Below are positions 1 to 11,689 of a stretch of DNA of 64,000 nt, in pieces; position 1 is the first letter of the stretch, and every line of letters begins with the position of its first letter. The DNA is taken from contig JAYKYS010000022.1 of assembly GCA_036924285.1 (NCBI GenBank), forward strand, positions 558,001 through 622,000, in the 5' to 3' direction. The stretch is from Asterella californica. Its lineage: Eukaryota; Streptophyta; Marchantiopsida; Marchantiales; Aytoniaceae. The position numbers and the translations under genes are program-made. The notes under the pieces were generated by a model. It saw only the letters and a program-made list of their open reading frames with translations. It had not been told where the DNA came from and did no database searches.

Positions 1-432
1 AATGATTGTGTACCTTTGGGAAATAAAATGTGCCACTTTCGTTATCACCTGTTACTTTCACCTGATTCCATACGCATTTGGCAGACAAGTAATGCTCACA
101 GCTGGACTTGCATGGACCTCTACGTGTTTGCCACTCCTTTCCGGATAACATGGGACTACTACTTCACAGCCCGTGCTCACACTCTCAGTATCACCGACTG
201 GGAAGACGGGGAGGAAGAATACGTAAGGCTCTCTTTCACTCTTTCACACTTCCGTATATCATAACTGTGTTTGCGTCGACTAACACTTTTGGACAAGTCC
301 TGCTGAGATCTTCAAGCATCCGAGTACATCCTGTTCTTTGTTGTTGGATCTCGAGGCGCAGTCTTTTAGCTGTTGGCCTCAGCACGTCAACTAATTTACC
401 ATCCTAAGCTAACACGTTCAACCAACTTGCAG

Positions 433-2805
433 GTGAGAGAGAAGGGTTTTTCGGTGTTTCTTATGCCGGCTGGAATGCTTGGTACACTTGTGGCCTTGTC
501 GGATGTGCTTCCCATCTTCTCCAACTCTGGGTGGGGCGAAAGCTCCAACCTCGCCTTCTTGGAGAATCATATGGGTGCAACATTCACCAAACGCACAGGC
601 CCGTTAGTCTCCAACGTTTCCTTTGATGAAGTCCACTCCGGGGATTTTCTTGCCCTTTCCAAAATTCGCGGTCGGTGGGGGGGCTTTGAGACGCTTGAGA
701 AATGGGTGACAGGCGCTTACGCGGGGCATACAGCTGTTTGCCTCAAGGACGATGATGGCAAGCTTTGGGTCGGCGAATCTGGCCATGAAGATGAAGAGGT
801 TGATCTCACACTTGTCCTTGCCATTTGATTGAAATAAGGGTAGAGTTTGAGTCTGACTGAAGCGTCGAGGTTTGAATCTACATTAGTCAATGATGTGAAA
901 TCTAAACCGTGTAGAACGTGCGAAACAGGGTGTGACTTTGTTACTGGAGCCAAAAGTGAGTTTCGAAACGTCTAACCACAGCCTGACTGGCTATTTATCT
1001 GGAAGCGTGGTTTGGTTGATGATCACCATTTGTATTCTAACTTTCGCTGACATTAGTTGCTTATATGTCTTCGTTGATAGTCTTACTGCTTTTGGTGATC
1101 TCCCTTGCTGAATTCCTCCCCAGGGAAAAGAAGTTATTGTCGTTATTCCATGGGACGAGTGGTGGGATTTGCAGCTCGTTGACGATGCTGATCCTCAAGT
1201 TGCCCTCCTGCCGTTGAGTGCTGAAACGAGAGCAAAATGGAACAACACTGCAGCTTGGGAATATGCACTAAAAATGAATGGGGAGCCTTACGGATACCAC
1301 AATATGATTTTTAGTTGGATTGACACGCGAAGCGACAACTATCCCCCGCCACTTGATGCGAACCTAGTACGTTATAACTAGACAACCAGTGAACTCGATT
1401 CTGTCTCTCAGTCAGTTTCTCCGTTGTTTCCAGTCTAGCGTTTTCATGCTTTATTCAGAGCCATGATGCATTATGGAAAGTCTGCTTTACCGGTTTGTTC
1501 ACCCCGGGTGCAGTGCTTCTGCTTGAGCCGTTGTGTTAATAGTTTTTGTCTGTAGCGACAAGTAGTGATGGATCTTCTCAGCGCTTGGTCTTTTTTCCAC
1601 AGTAAAGAATCATGCGCATTTCTAGCAGATTTTAGACACGTCTTCCGACAAGAAGACGAGAAATGGTGGTACCTGTTTGCGTGAGAATATGTATGAGAGC
1701 CGCAAAAGATGTCCATACCAGGTTCGCCACCACAGATTCACTGCCGTGCCGTATGACTCATGAGAGCAAACAAGCTGACATTAACATGCTGCGACAGGTG
1801 GCATCTGTTATAACGATGTGGACGCGAGTTCAACCCGATTACGCCTCGAACATGTGGAATGAAGCTTTGAATAAGCGCCTTGGCACAGAGGTGATTTTAC
1901 ATCGAGACATTGCAGATTGAGTGTTTGTCACGGTTTCAGGACTTCCTTGACCCGTACTAATATTCAGACTCTCAGGGTGCTGCTTTGTTGCTTGGTCTTG
2001 ACATAGCGATATACTGAGGAGCATAGTTTCGAGACCAATCTTACGACGTTTAGTTTTGCGTGGTTTGAGGATATTAGCTTCAGCCGACTATGTTACAGCA
2101 TTTGTGTTTCCTGTGGTCAAGTTTGTTTGTTAAGTAGTCTGTCAGGTTAACTGTTTGCCTTTGAAGAAGCTGTGGACCTACAGGCCGTGATCGTATGGGA
2201 GTGATGGTTCTGCCCTCCGGAACTGTGACGATATATCTATGTTCTGACGTCGTTATGGCCACATTTGTCTGCTTTAGGGACTCGACCTCCCGAACGTGAT
2301 TATAGAGTGCGAGCGACGAGGTATACCCTTCGAGGAGCTCCTTACAATCCCAGAGCAAGATGAGTGGGAGTACAGTGACGGGAAATCAACAACCTGTGTT
2401 GCATTCATCCTTGAGATGTACAAAGAGGCTGGGTTGTTTGGATCTGGTGGCAAGGATATACAAGCTACAGAATTCACAGTAAGCTCCATTCTTCCTCATT
2501 GCTTTAGGATGGCGATTATTGCTCTTGCGGTTAGCTCAAGGAAGTTTTACTGTTACGTTCGCTTATATTCTACTCCTAACTTTGCACAGATACGAGATGC
2601 GTACATGCTCAACTTTTTTGAGAAGGATCGTTCGAAGCTACCCTCTTTCTGCGCCACTGAACTCGATCCTCCGTTAGCTTTCTGTCAAATTCTGGGCGAA
2701 TACTGGATGGAGTTTCCCGGCTTTAATACAATTGATCCTTATCCGCACATGGATGAGACTTGCCCGAGCATCCCGCCGGACTACGAGAGGCCTAAAGGCT
2801 GCTGA
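433..2805 (+). CDS. YiiX/NlpC-P60-like secreted protein of plants, five exons, 5' end uncertain
   Basis: Exons by homology and GT-AG borders are 433-798, 1124-1366, 1798-1890, 2278-2478 and 2590-2805, all joined in phase 0 and ending in TGA after a Pro-Lys-Gly-Cys tail. The product has 362 residues from the ATG at 463, which opens a moderately hydrophobic, signal-like leader. The open frame runs further upstream through a possible acceptor at 432, so a 5' exon may be missing. I recognise the family from plants (proteins like Arabidopsis At5g54870; function not established, some database names wrongly mention inositol phosphatase). The order His89 in AGHTAVC then Cys264 in KSTTCVAF, 175 residues later, fits the circularly permuted papain-like NlpC/P60 (YiiX/LRAT-like) fold; that assignment is inference. 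Other conserved blocks are SKIRGRWGGFETLEKW, LWVGESG, PYGYHNMIFSWIDT and NMWNEALNKRLGT. No frameshift or stop was found. Family membership is confident; biochemical role is unknown. Confidence 0.85.
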
Positions 2806-4312
2806 ACTTGCTGGAGCTGTACATATTTCTCACGACATTATTAGATACGAAAATTCATGTTATATATATCAGGATCCTGCTGTCAGTCACCTTTTTCTAG
2901 AAAAGAGTTTCCACAGGGGTGGGGTAAACCTATTGATCAGTGGTTTTACTTGGTGAGGGTTCATGTTTATGGACACCTCTGGAGGCACTCACTTGCCTGT
3001 GTATACTAACTGTACGGAGCCATCAAGCTCATTTAAGGGCGTAGACTACAGATTGGATTATCCCCGGGCGCTGCTCGTTTATGCTCCGCTTTGAGTGTTG
3101 TACTCTCCTCTGTGGTTACAGGTGAAACAAAGGCTAGCAGTTCTCTTTTGCTTTGTTGCACAGAGTACGTACTGGGAACACAGCGTTCGAGAACTCCTGC
3201 TCGCATTGGTTGTAAAGATGGTTGGCAAGAACAGTTTGCACTCTATTGCTGCAGTATGGACGAATGGATCATCGATATCCCTCAGCTCCCGACTTTTTCT
3301 TTGTAACACCGGAGGAATTTAGTACAGTTATCTGAAGTACTAACTTTCTGTTTTATCTGGTATGAGGGAAACCGTTGCAACAAAAGGCATTCTGAAACGT
3401 ACAAACCTGGTTCCATGCTTTTAGACCCAAGCGAGATCAGGTAAAACGCCTGTAGCGTTGTAAATTGCCGCTGTGCGTTACCAACGCAAATATATACGAC
3501 CATCAGTTACTGCGCATAGAGTATGTTTTTACGATACACGCTCAGATGCGAAAAATCGTAGCTTGCAATGCTGTTACATGGACGGTATGGGAGAAGAGCA
3601 TAATCGTGGAATCTCAGATTAAGCCTCCGGGCTTACCTATGCACCAAATGGGATAACCCGACACAGTCCGGACTTACGGACTATACGCGGTTAGTCCCCA
3701 AGGATCGGAAACACCAAACTTCAGGGTGTTAACTCCATCGCTCTGATTCGATGTCCGGTAAGCACACATTTGGTGGATTATTTGACGTGTGTGGACCAAG
3801 TTGTGTAGATCCCTAAAAATTAATGTTCATAAGCTGCGGGGTACGTATGAAATTTGCAAGTAAAACCATGACAGGCGATCATTATTCTGGACGCGGGGAA
3901 GGAGCATGAACATTGACCTTGCTCCGTGGGTTCCCTGATTTGCAAGAGTTCGTTCATCATCGTCTCGATTTCGCTAGTTCACAAATCCTGCGCTTTGTTT
4001 AGGGTATGGCTTGCGAATTCTCTCCTGCCTCGGTACCGGCCATGATTTCTACCTCAGTCCATCTCCAGTCTCCGTCTCAATCTGACCATAGACTTGATTG
4101 GAAGGAATGCTGTCTGCCTGGCAATAGATGACAAGGGCCACTGGAAGGATTTGTCGGATCAGCGGGGACATTCCGTAGTCCAAAGTTGGATGGAACGTTA
4201 AACTCAAGGATGTTCATGAAATCCGAAACTGAGGGTCAGTTGTATTGTGCGTCTTGCCTTTTAATACATGCTCTGCCGAGGAATATCTGCGCAATCTCAG
4301 CGGTGGAATTTG
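2806..4312. other. Intergenic region between the YiiX-like and HAD-like genes
   Basis: No supported gene. Overlapping short ORFs on both strands near 3080-3320 have no recognisable family. Around 3620-3780 several short inverted repeats occur close together (for example around TCCGGACTTACGGA and AACACCAAACTTCAGGGTGTT), but they match no RNA gene that I recognise. The downstream end should hold the promoter and 5' UTR of the HAD-like gene; no clear TATA box stands out. Confidence 0.4.
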
Positions 4313-7037
4313 ATGGATCACTTTCGCAACAACCTCTACGCATTGGACTTCGATGGCGTACTGTCTGACAGCTGTGGTGAAAGCTCCAAGTCGGCCATCA
4401 AGGTGAGCAGTACCGGACCTGTCATGTGTGCGATCTGCATGCTCATACGAGATACAATCTTCTGCCTCAAATTTTCAGCCTTCATTCTGCAAATGCTGCT
4501 TAATCTGAGTGTCGTGTTAGAATCTTCGCCCCACCAGTCTATAGCAGGTAACTGAGATAGACGTAAGTCTCTGAATTGAATTGACTCTTCTTTACTTTTT
4601 AGATTTAAAACAGTTTTATCATTCGGTAGATATCTGCTGCGAATTGAACTTCGAACTTGGGAAGTTTCAGTCAGGTATGACTGTGAATTCTCAGGCTGCG
4701 AAAGAGCGATGGCCGGAGCTTTTCGTCGGGGTAGATGCTGAGACGGAGGCATGGATTCTGAACAGCATGTACATTGTAAGATTCTGAAGCAGTTCCCGCT
4801 AGGAAGCTCCGCTGTTCTGCTTGGTGGTCGAGAGAAACTGCGCTTTAGTTAGTTCAGTTGGAGTCCTGTCTGACCTTGAGTGACTCTTGGTGCTAAGCAG
4901 GTGCGGCCGCTAGTGGAGACCGGGTATGAAAACCTGCTGCTCGTGCGACTCCTTTTGGAGATCAGGCGCCCTCAAGAGCAGAATTCAGCCGTGAGGATGC
5001 TAAGAAGATTACACCCCCAGTCCAGGCACACGTGTATTCAGTCGTGAAGTCGCTCGATACTCCATTCACTTCGATGGAGTCATCTCAGTTTAGTGTTTTC
5101 TCCAAGCACAGTACTTACGCTTGACCGTGCTTTGAATATCAAACAATAGCAGCCTTATAATTGTCAGGAATCCAACGGCCGATGTACTTATGAATTCATT
5201 TATGAATTCACTTATGAGGCCGATGTACTTTATGAATTCACTTATGAGGCCCTCATTCAGGTGAATGAGGGCCTCATTGTCGAGGGCATCCTGGAATCAT
5301 GGTCCACAATCAAGCCTCAGATCCAGAAGCATTGGAATGAAACTGACAGGGATGTACTGGTGGAGCTGTTCGGGCGAGTAAGGGACGATTGGATTGCAAA
5401 TAATCAAGTCGAATGGATCAATGCCAATAGGTACCAGACCTCTCTAACATGCCTCGTTCTGGAGTTTTTCTTGATATAGAGAGGTTCTCAGTCCGTGGGC
5501 ACTGGGAACAGGAATTTTGTAAATTATTATTTTACTTCTGTTCACAGTGGATAGTCAAGTATAGCTCGAATGGAAGGTACAGAAATCTGCATGGGCTCCT
5601 GAATGAGTGCGTCATGTTGTCCACCTTACAGGTTTTACCCAGGAACGGCAGACTTCTGAAATTTGCAAGTTCAACCTTGTACATTGTTACAACCAAGCAG
5701 GTACAGATGTAGTTCCTTCGCGTCCCGTAGACTAGTTGTTTCGGCTGTTTAGATTTGGACAATCTGACAGGTGAAGCTCATGACTACTATGCAGCACACC
5801 CGAGTCACTCAGTCACTCAGTCATGTGAAATCTTGGGGTTATCCGCAATGATTTTCCTTTAGCTGAGTAGCTATGAGACGTTGTAATCGTCTAGCAGCCA
5901 GGATTCTTCATCCAGATATATAAGCAGGGCCCATCCTGTTTTATATGCAGCCTTTACAGTGTTATTCAGTACGATTTTGTCTTGGACATCTGATTATGCT
6001 AACCCCCGTCTTTTGGGCGAGACCTCTGCGGTTGTTAATCATTGAATCTGTTGCTGTTTGTTCTTGTCCAAAAGGCAAGATTTGCTCAGTTGCTGCTTAA
6101 CGAGATAGCTGGAGTAGAAATTCCGCCCGATCGCATTTACGGACTAGGATCTGGGTAAGTTCATCCAGCCTACTCAACAAACGTACTCGTCTAGATATGC
6201 TGCAAACTTGTCATGGACGGGGGAGATACAAAGCAAACATCGGAATTCCGATCCAGTTGAAGTCAGCTCATATTCTCGTCTGGCTGCATGTGTCTTTGCA
6301 ACTGTTACTGCACGACTTGAGAGTCCTTCTGTTCTGAAACTTAATTATAGCGTTGCATTCTACTTTGCCTGAGAATGGCCAACCTTTGCAGTTTTGAAGA
6401 AACTACAAAGCCTTCCCCAACATCAAGGGATGACACTACAGTAAGTTCTCGTCCAGACACATATACACACGCAGGCGTCTTTCGTATCAAACGCATAGTA
6501 ACGTACAAGTTATGGTGTTCTGAGTTTGTCATCGCTGAGACTGCTAGCGTTCTAGTCCAGGCGGGTGGGTCTGGAACAGTTACCTTCTTTTTTCATTTCC
6601 ATGGCTAGCAATTACTCTTCGATTTCAAACCTTTACTGGCCTAGCTAAGCTCAGACCACGTGCACTGCAGTTTTGTCGAGGATCGGCTTGCTACTCTCCG
6701 AAATGTCATCAAGGACCCAGACCTGGACCTTGTATCTCGGTGTGTATGTCCAAACCTTTCTATGTGTGAGATTTCCCAGTCCCATTAGAGTTCGAGCTAA
6801 TGATCACGTCTAGGGACTCTACGGAGAGCACCCCCATGCTTTATACGGTTTTATGAGGTGGAGACAGACAGCTGTTCATCATTGGGATCTGAGATCGGCT
6901 CTACTAACACACAATCCGCTCGTTTGGTTTGATCAGCCGCATGGGGCTACAACACCGAGGGCGAAAGATTAGCAGCTGGTGCAGTGCCCCGAATACGAGT
7001 CCTTGACATACCCGACTTTTGCGCCAATCTGAAGTGA
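4313..7037 (+). pseudogene. HAD-superfamily hydrolase-like gene with disrupted exon joins (possible pseudogene)
   Basis: The translation matches the plant/cyanobacterial HAD-like hydrolase family starting near LYALDFDGVLSDSCGESS, where Asp12 and Asp14 of DFDGVL would be the catalytic aspartates. Exons in good order are 4313-4402, 4695-4775, 4901-4990, 5261-5430, 5632-5700, 6075-6154, about 6378-6440, 6671-6739 and about 6937-7037 (TGA). Conserved blocks include RPLVETGYENLLLVRLLLE, VRDDWI, LYIVTTKQ, ARFAQLLLNEIAGV, RIYGLGSG, HFVEDRLATL and WGYNT. Two joins fail. In exon 5 the expected FYPGTAD and LKFASS blocks are in different frames, as if one base were missing near 5663. Before exon 7 the homologous start is preceded by TG instead of AG. 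The piece linking exon 8 to WGYNT was also not found. An acceptor at 5642 would rescue the frame of exon 5 but drop the FYPG block. It is either a decaying copy, an unusual gene, or sequence with indel errors. A phosphatase role is only a family-level inference. Confidence 0.7.
5183..5258. repeat. Short tandem repeats in intron 3 of the HAD-like gene
   Basis: The intron just before the exon at 5261 holds repeated copies of TTATGAATTCA and of a GAGGCCGATGTACT block. The last copy touches the splice acceptor and is partly mirrored by the first codons of the exon (CCTCATTCAG then GTGAATGAGG). This looks like slippage-type expansion; no function is evident. Confidence 0.6.
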
Positions 7038-8188
7038 TACGACTTCAGCCACCACAGACAGCGAGCGAGCTGCTTGTGTACCGTACTCCTACTGTAGTTC
7101 GCCAGGGCTCCTGTTGTAACGTTCGACAGTAGATCTCGAAATCGAATCTTTTGACTCTAACCAAAGAATCGTTGAACGTGAACCTCTTTGAAGACCTGTA
7201 TAATTAATTTATTTCTCCATATCCACTTCCTTAACCTTTTTCTAATAAACTCAAAGGATTTAATAAATACTGAAAAGATTTAATAACTGTTGAACGGGTG
7301 TAGAATAATCTAACTAGTCTTTTGCAGATCTCTTGTATTAATCTTAAGTTTTAGAATATTGTGGACACTATTTGGGGTCTGCGTTGGCTAAAATTTAGGT
7401 AGCATTCTTGTTAGTGGTTATTAAGTCGGAACGCAATAATTTTTGAAGAACAACAGTAAAGACCAGAAAGTCTAATGGATGCTAGGAAGTAAGAAGACAA
7501 AATAATCACATTGAGATTGAGTTAATTCCACATTATACGCTTCAATCCAACTTTCGCACTCAATTCAAATTTGCTTATCTCAAATTACAGATTTTATCAA
7601 CTTCAAATTAACGATTTAATAAACACTATGTCCTTTCTAGTATCTTTAGCTTGTAATTATTCATCTATAAATTGCACTCAATGTAGCCTGATAAATATTT
7701 CTAGCTTGCACTTCTCTTCTTTCTGCTCTCTGTGTAATCTCAGTTCTCTGGTCTTGCTGGTACAATGAAAAAACCCGTTTCTAGGATTCGCGACCCCTTA
7801 TCTAATCTTCTCAAGTTTTCGTTGTTCTTTTGTAACCGCCGCCACGTACTCTGTAATCATTGCCCATGCCAAGTCCGGTTAAATAAAGTAAACTGCGTTA
7901 CACTATGTTTGCTGTGAAGATCAGATACTACTAACTGCTTTGGTACGGTACAATACAATACGGTAGTCTTCCATGTCACAACGTCCATCCGACCACATGT
8001 GCCGTAACGCTGTACGTTGAAGTGGACGTGGTTTTCACGGTTGATTCCAGTCGTTGCGTTGCGTTGCGGTTGCACAGTTTAGTTCTAAGTATGTTCTGAG
8101 TCTCGCTTAAATTACTTGTTAAGCAAGAGGCCAGAAGCCTCCGAATTTGGCTCGAAAATTATTTCTGTGTTCTGTTTAGTTCTCTGAA
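7038..8188. other. Gene-free spacer
   Basis: This AT-rich stretch follows the HAD-like gene. Only short unrelated ORFs occur (such as 7571-7768) and none resembles a known family. The first few hundred bases would include the 3' UTR of the HAD-like gene. I see no RNA gene or transposon ends. Confidence 0.4.
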
Positions 8189-8488
8189 TGTGGTGTCACC
8201 AAGTTTATATATCGGAAGGAATTCGGACCCCATGCAAATTTTGCTGAACTTCGGAAAAGCCGTAAGTACTTGTACCCAGTTGATAAGAAGATCCCCTCAG
8301 GGCACCGATATTCAGACTATCGTGGTAACAGTTCGAACTGTGGTGTCACCAAGTTTATATATGGGAAGGAATTCGGACCCCATGCAAATTTTGCTGAATT
8401 TCGGAAAAGCCATAAGTACTTGTACCCAGTTGATAAGAAGATCCCCTCAGGGCATCGATATCCAGACTATCGTGGTAACAGTTCGAAC
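8189..8488 (+). repeat. Tandem duplication, two units of 150 bp
   Basis: Unit 1 is 8189-8338 and unit 2 is 8339-8488. They differ at only about five or six bases, so the duplication is recent. Because 150 is a multiple of three, the frame is preserved and a 50-residue unit (containing YPVDKKIPSGHRY) is repeated in an ORF at 8270-8539; another frame is also open through both units. I do not recognise the peptide. An origin in transposon or gene debris is possible. Confidence 0.85.
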
Positions 8489-8827
8489 CGCGAAAAACTT
8501 CTCGGGAGCAAAGTTGGAGTTGAAATGGGAAGTTACTAAGCAGTTTTTCTTCACCGGAAGTTTGTTCGAGTGTGAAAAGTTAGCATGAGCCTTGAACTCA
8601 ACACCCCGTGATTCAGATACTAACCTTCAACCATTACGCAACTGTTTTTAGAGGTAAAAGTTCAATAGGACGACTCTATTCGAGTTACAAATCTAGGGTC
8701 TCGTATCGTTCTTCTCCTGCGTTTTACGGATCCATGTGCAATTTTAACGTGAGGGAATGCGTGGTTTGGATTTATACTACGATGAATTCCCTAATTTGTT
8801 TTCTTCACCGGGTTTTAAAGTGTGTGG

Positions 8828-8867
8828 CCATTGGAAGAGGTTTTGGTCATTCAGTCTCTTCCAATGG
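8828..8867. repeat. Small perfect inverted repeat
   Basis: Two perfect 12-bp arms, CCATTGGAAGAG and its complement, are separated by 16 bases. The arm sequence resembles the CTCTTCC/GGAAGAG core of the dispersed hairpin family found elsewhere in this window, but the flanks do not match that family. Confidence 0.6.
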
Positions 8868-10416
8868 ATGTGGTTTAGTTCATCACCTGATCTTCTGATG
8901 GGAAGGGTTAATAGTTCTTGAACTTGATAAACCACTGTTTAGTCACGGTTTTAAATGAAAAGTGTGATATGTTCAAGATAGGGATTGGGTTCTGGTTGGA
9001 GGAACTGAGAAACCGTTGTTTATGTTCGATCTAGGTTTGTAGAAATGTTATGCTACTGTTAAAAGCTCGCTTTGGTTTGACAGATAACATTTAAGAGGGA
9101 GAAAGATAGGTAATGAAAAGAAGAGACAGCGCGTAACTTCAAACCATGACAATTGGGTCAACATTCAAAATATCTTTATGGTTCATGTTGCATAGCGAGG
9201 GTCTTGATTTTTGTGAGAAACTAATGCTCTCCCCAGAAATTAGTAGTTTATTTACGTAACCCTTTAAGCGCTGGGTATGAGCCAAAAGCATGAAAGAGAA
9301 TATTCTCTTTTCTTGTAGCAATGTTCTTGAAGTCTAAAGAAAATAATTTCTTTGCTCCAAGAAACCAGAAATCTTCGTCCAATTCCTCTTTCTATACTAA
9401 ATAGTTTGTTTTGAGATGAATTATAACTTGTAGAGCTAGTCAATAGGTTAATTGGGATTAAGTTGGGATTAAGAAGTAATAACCAGAGAAATTTTCTGCA
9501 TAATGATTAAATTTCTCAACTCTCTGCAAGCAAACTCGCAAAATTAGGCCTTCTGGTAATAAGGACTTCTGGGTTACCAGGAGCACTTGTGGTCATACCG
9601 GGGTTTAAGAGGTTTATATATTACATATGGGAAGGACGATTGACATGTCCCTATATCTACTTTGGTGGGCGCCCCACCTACTGCCTATGGATCATAGCAA
9701 AACTCAAATTTCCCGGAGTAAATTTTGGTATTATTTGATTTCAAATAATTCTAAAATTAATCTAGACATTTTCTAGTGATTTGAGTCATCTTCAATAATC
9801 CCATGTCAACAGGCACTAGTAACGGGTGGTCTTATCAGTGTACATGCATCCCAAATGAGTGTCTGAGCAAACATACACAGAAAGACAACCAGAATTATAA
9901 TCTTCAAATTTTTCCCAAATGGTTCGCTGTACATCTTGACTTTGGGGAAAACTTTCTTGAAAAAAGTAGAAATAAGCCTGCAGTAAGCAAACATGCACTA
10001 TGTTTTCTTACTGCACACATTGCGCATTGCAGAGCACAGTTCTATAATGTTTAATTTTTAAATTTTAATTTTTAAATTTAAATAGTTCTAGTCTGAATGC
10101 AGCACATGGACTCTGCGAAGAAAGTAAACCTGTAAGTACAGTGATTTGAAACACGAATCCTTTTACTTATAAACACACGTCCCCTTTAAGAATAAAACAA
10201 CTAATATTACAATACCCATAAATTTATGAGCAAACCTTCTAAGAGAAAAGAATATGTCACATAATACCTCTTCCATCTGAACGCGGAGGTGATTATGCAG
10301 GCTTGCCTCCATAACTGTAAACTGTCTGTTGAATTACACAAGTTCGATTATAGAGAGTCTATTTCACTCCGTGAGGGTTATATACAATCGAGGTTTTCAG
10401 TAAGATACATAGTAGA
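8868..10416. other. Gene-free AT-rich spacer
   Basis: No ORF with family resemblance, no RNA gene and no clear transposon end were seen. The stretch near 10050-10085 is a short A/T palindromic run. Confidence 0.4.
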
Positions 10417-10535
10417 CATGCATATGCTTTCTTTTCACCCTCTTCCGAAAAGGGGGAATATGCATGTGATTTAATTTATTACCTAACCTTTCTGTTGGAA
10501 AGGGTTAGATAATAAACTAAATCTTTCATTAATTT
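10417..10535. repeat. Double-hairpin repeat, copy A
   Basis: A first hairpin centred on CCCTCTTCCG...AAAGGGGG is flanked by CATGCATATG and ATATGCATG. It is followed directly by a second hairpin of the type TTAATTTATTACCTAACC ... GGGTTAGATAATAAACTAA. The same pair of hairpins in the same order occurs at 44.1, 49.2 and 58.9 kb, which defines a dispersed family. Confidence 0.75.
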
Positions 10536-11254
10536 CATGATAATTTATTTATAACCTCCAGCATTTATACGGTTGGTAGCATGTTTGTGTTTCCTTGCAT
10601 TATGGGTTATGTCGGTATCTTTCTGCATCTCTAGTAATTAATTATTATCTAATATTTTAATAATATGATAATACTAATTATTTAATAAAATGATAATTTT
10701 TATCCAGATTTACTGAACTTGTGGTATTGTTAACCCTTGTTGCCACTGTAATCTCCTTTATCGGTTATGTCTAGATCTTTCTGCAACTCCAGTTTTGCAA
10801 TGAATGCAAATTTTCATAAAGAGTTTATATCTTTCTCTATAGCAAAAAGGGAGAAAAAGTTCAACGAGGTTGATCGAGAATGCTTATTTAGCCATATAAT
10901 CATTCATGATACCAAGAGTGACAAATATTTGGCAGGGATTTATTTTTGGTAATTATTTAAATACAAAAGTTCCAAGAAAATCTCACATTGTACATGAAAA
11001 CGAAATCTTTTTTCTTCTTCATTTTCAGAAAGGGAACGAGTATGTTGTAGTGGATGAATTTGTATACTGAAAGTGATGATTTTTCTGTTAAGTGGAATTT
11101 TTTTCTGGATCCTTTTTCTCATCTATCATGTGGAGGTCACTTAAGGTTGCATAATAGTCATCGTTTGGACCTTCATCCGCTTGTAGCATGCTCATGAGAA
11201 ACTATATTCTTCAAATGGATGGATAGTTTCTCAGCATATATATATATCAACTCG

Positions 11255-11306
11255 TGCATAATAATTATTGACCTCTTCCAAAGTCGGAAGAGTGGAATAT
11301 GCACAA
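11255..11306. repeat. Single hairpin related to the double-hairpin family
   Basis: GACCTCTTCC, a short AAAGTC loop, then GGAAGAG is followed by GAATATGC, matching the first hairpin of the family. The second hairpin is not recognisable here, so this is a degraded or partial copy. Confidence 0.55.
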
Positions 11307-11689
11307 GCAGTTTAATCAAGATCATTTGAGCTGAGTAGGACCTAACGACTGCAGGATTTAACGGACAAGGACAACTTAAGGACAACTTCGCATTAGCAAT
11401 GAATATAATAATCCTTCAAACATACTTGAGCTCGAGATCGATGTTTAGTAAAGTCCGAGACTTCCTCCGAGTCAAACGGCTTGGACACAATCTTATAGAC
11501 ACAAATCTCCAACTAAATCTAACGATGGATATCTTCGATCTAAGTACTCGGACTCAATACTCAGACTCAGTACTCGGGCAACATTCACCAAGTATGATCG
11601 AATGGCTACCAATGTTTCAGAGAAATATCAGCAGCTGCAGATAGTTCAAGCGGATATGAGTTGGGTCAAATGATTTTGATGCAATCCAA

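Noticed and set aside
3079..3322. Overlapping ORFs on both strands
   Set aside because: Three frames are open over the same 220 bases, none shows a known motif, and no matching exon borders exist.
3620..3780. Cluster of short inverted repeats as a structured RNA or tRNA
   Set aside because: No cloverleaf with a TTCGA-like T loop could be formed and no terminator or promoter box fits.
5805..5825. CACTCAGT short repeats as a regulatory array
   Set aside because: Only three units of a simple repeat inside an intron; slippage is the plain explanation.
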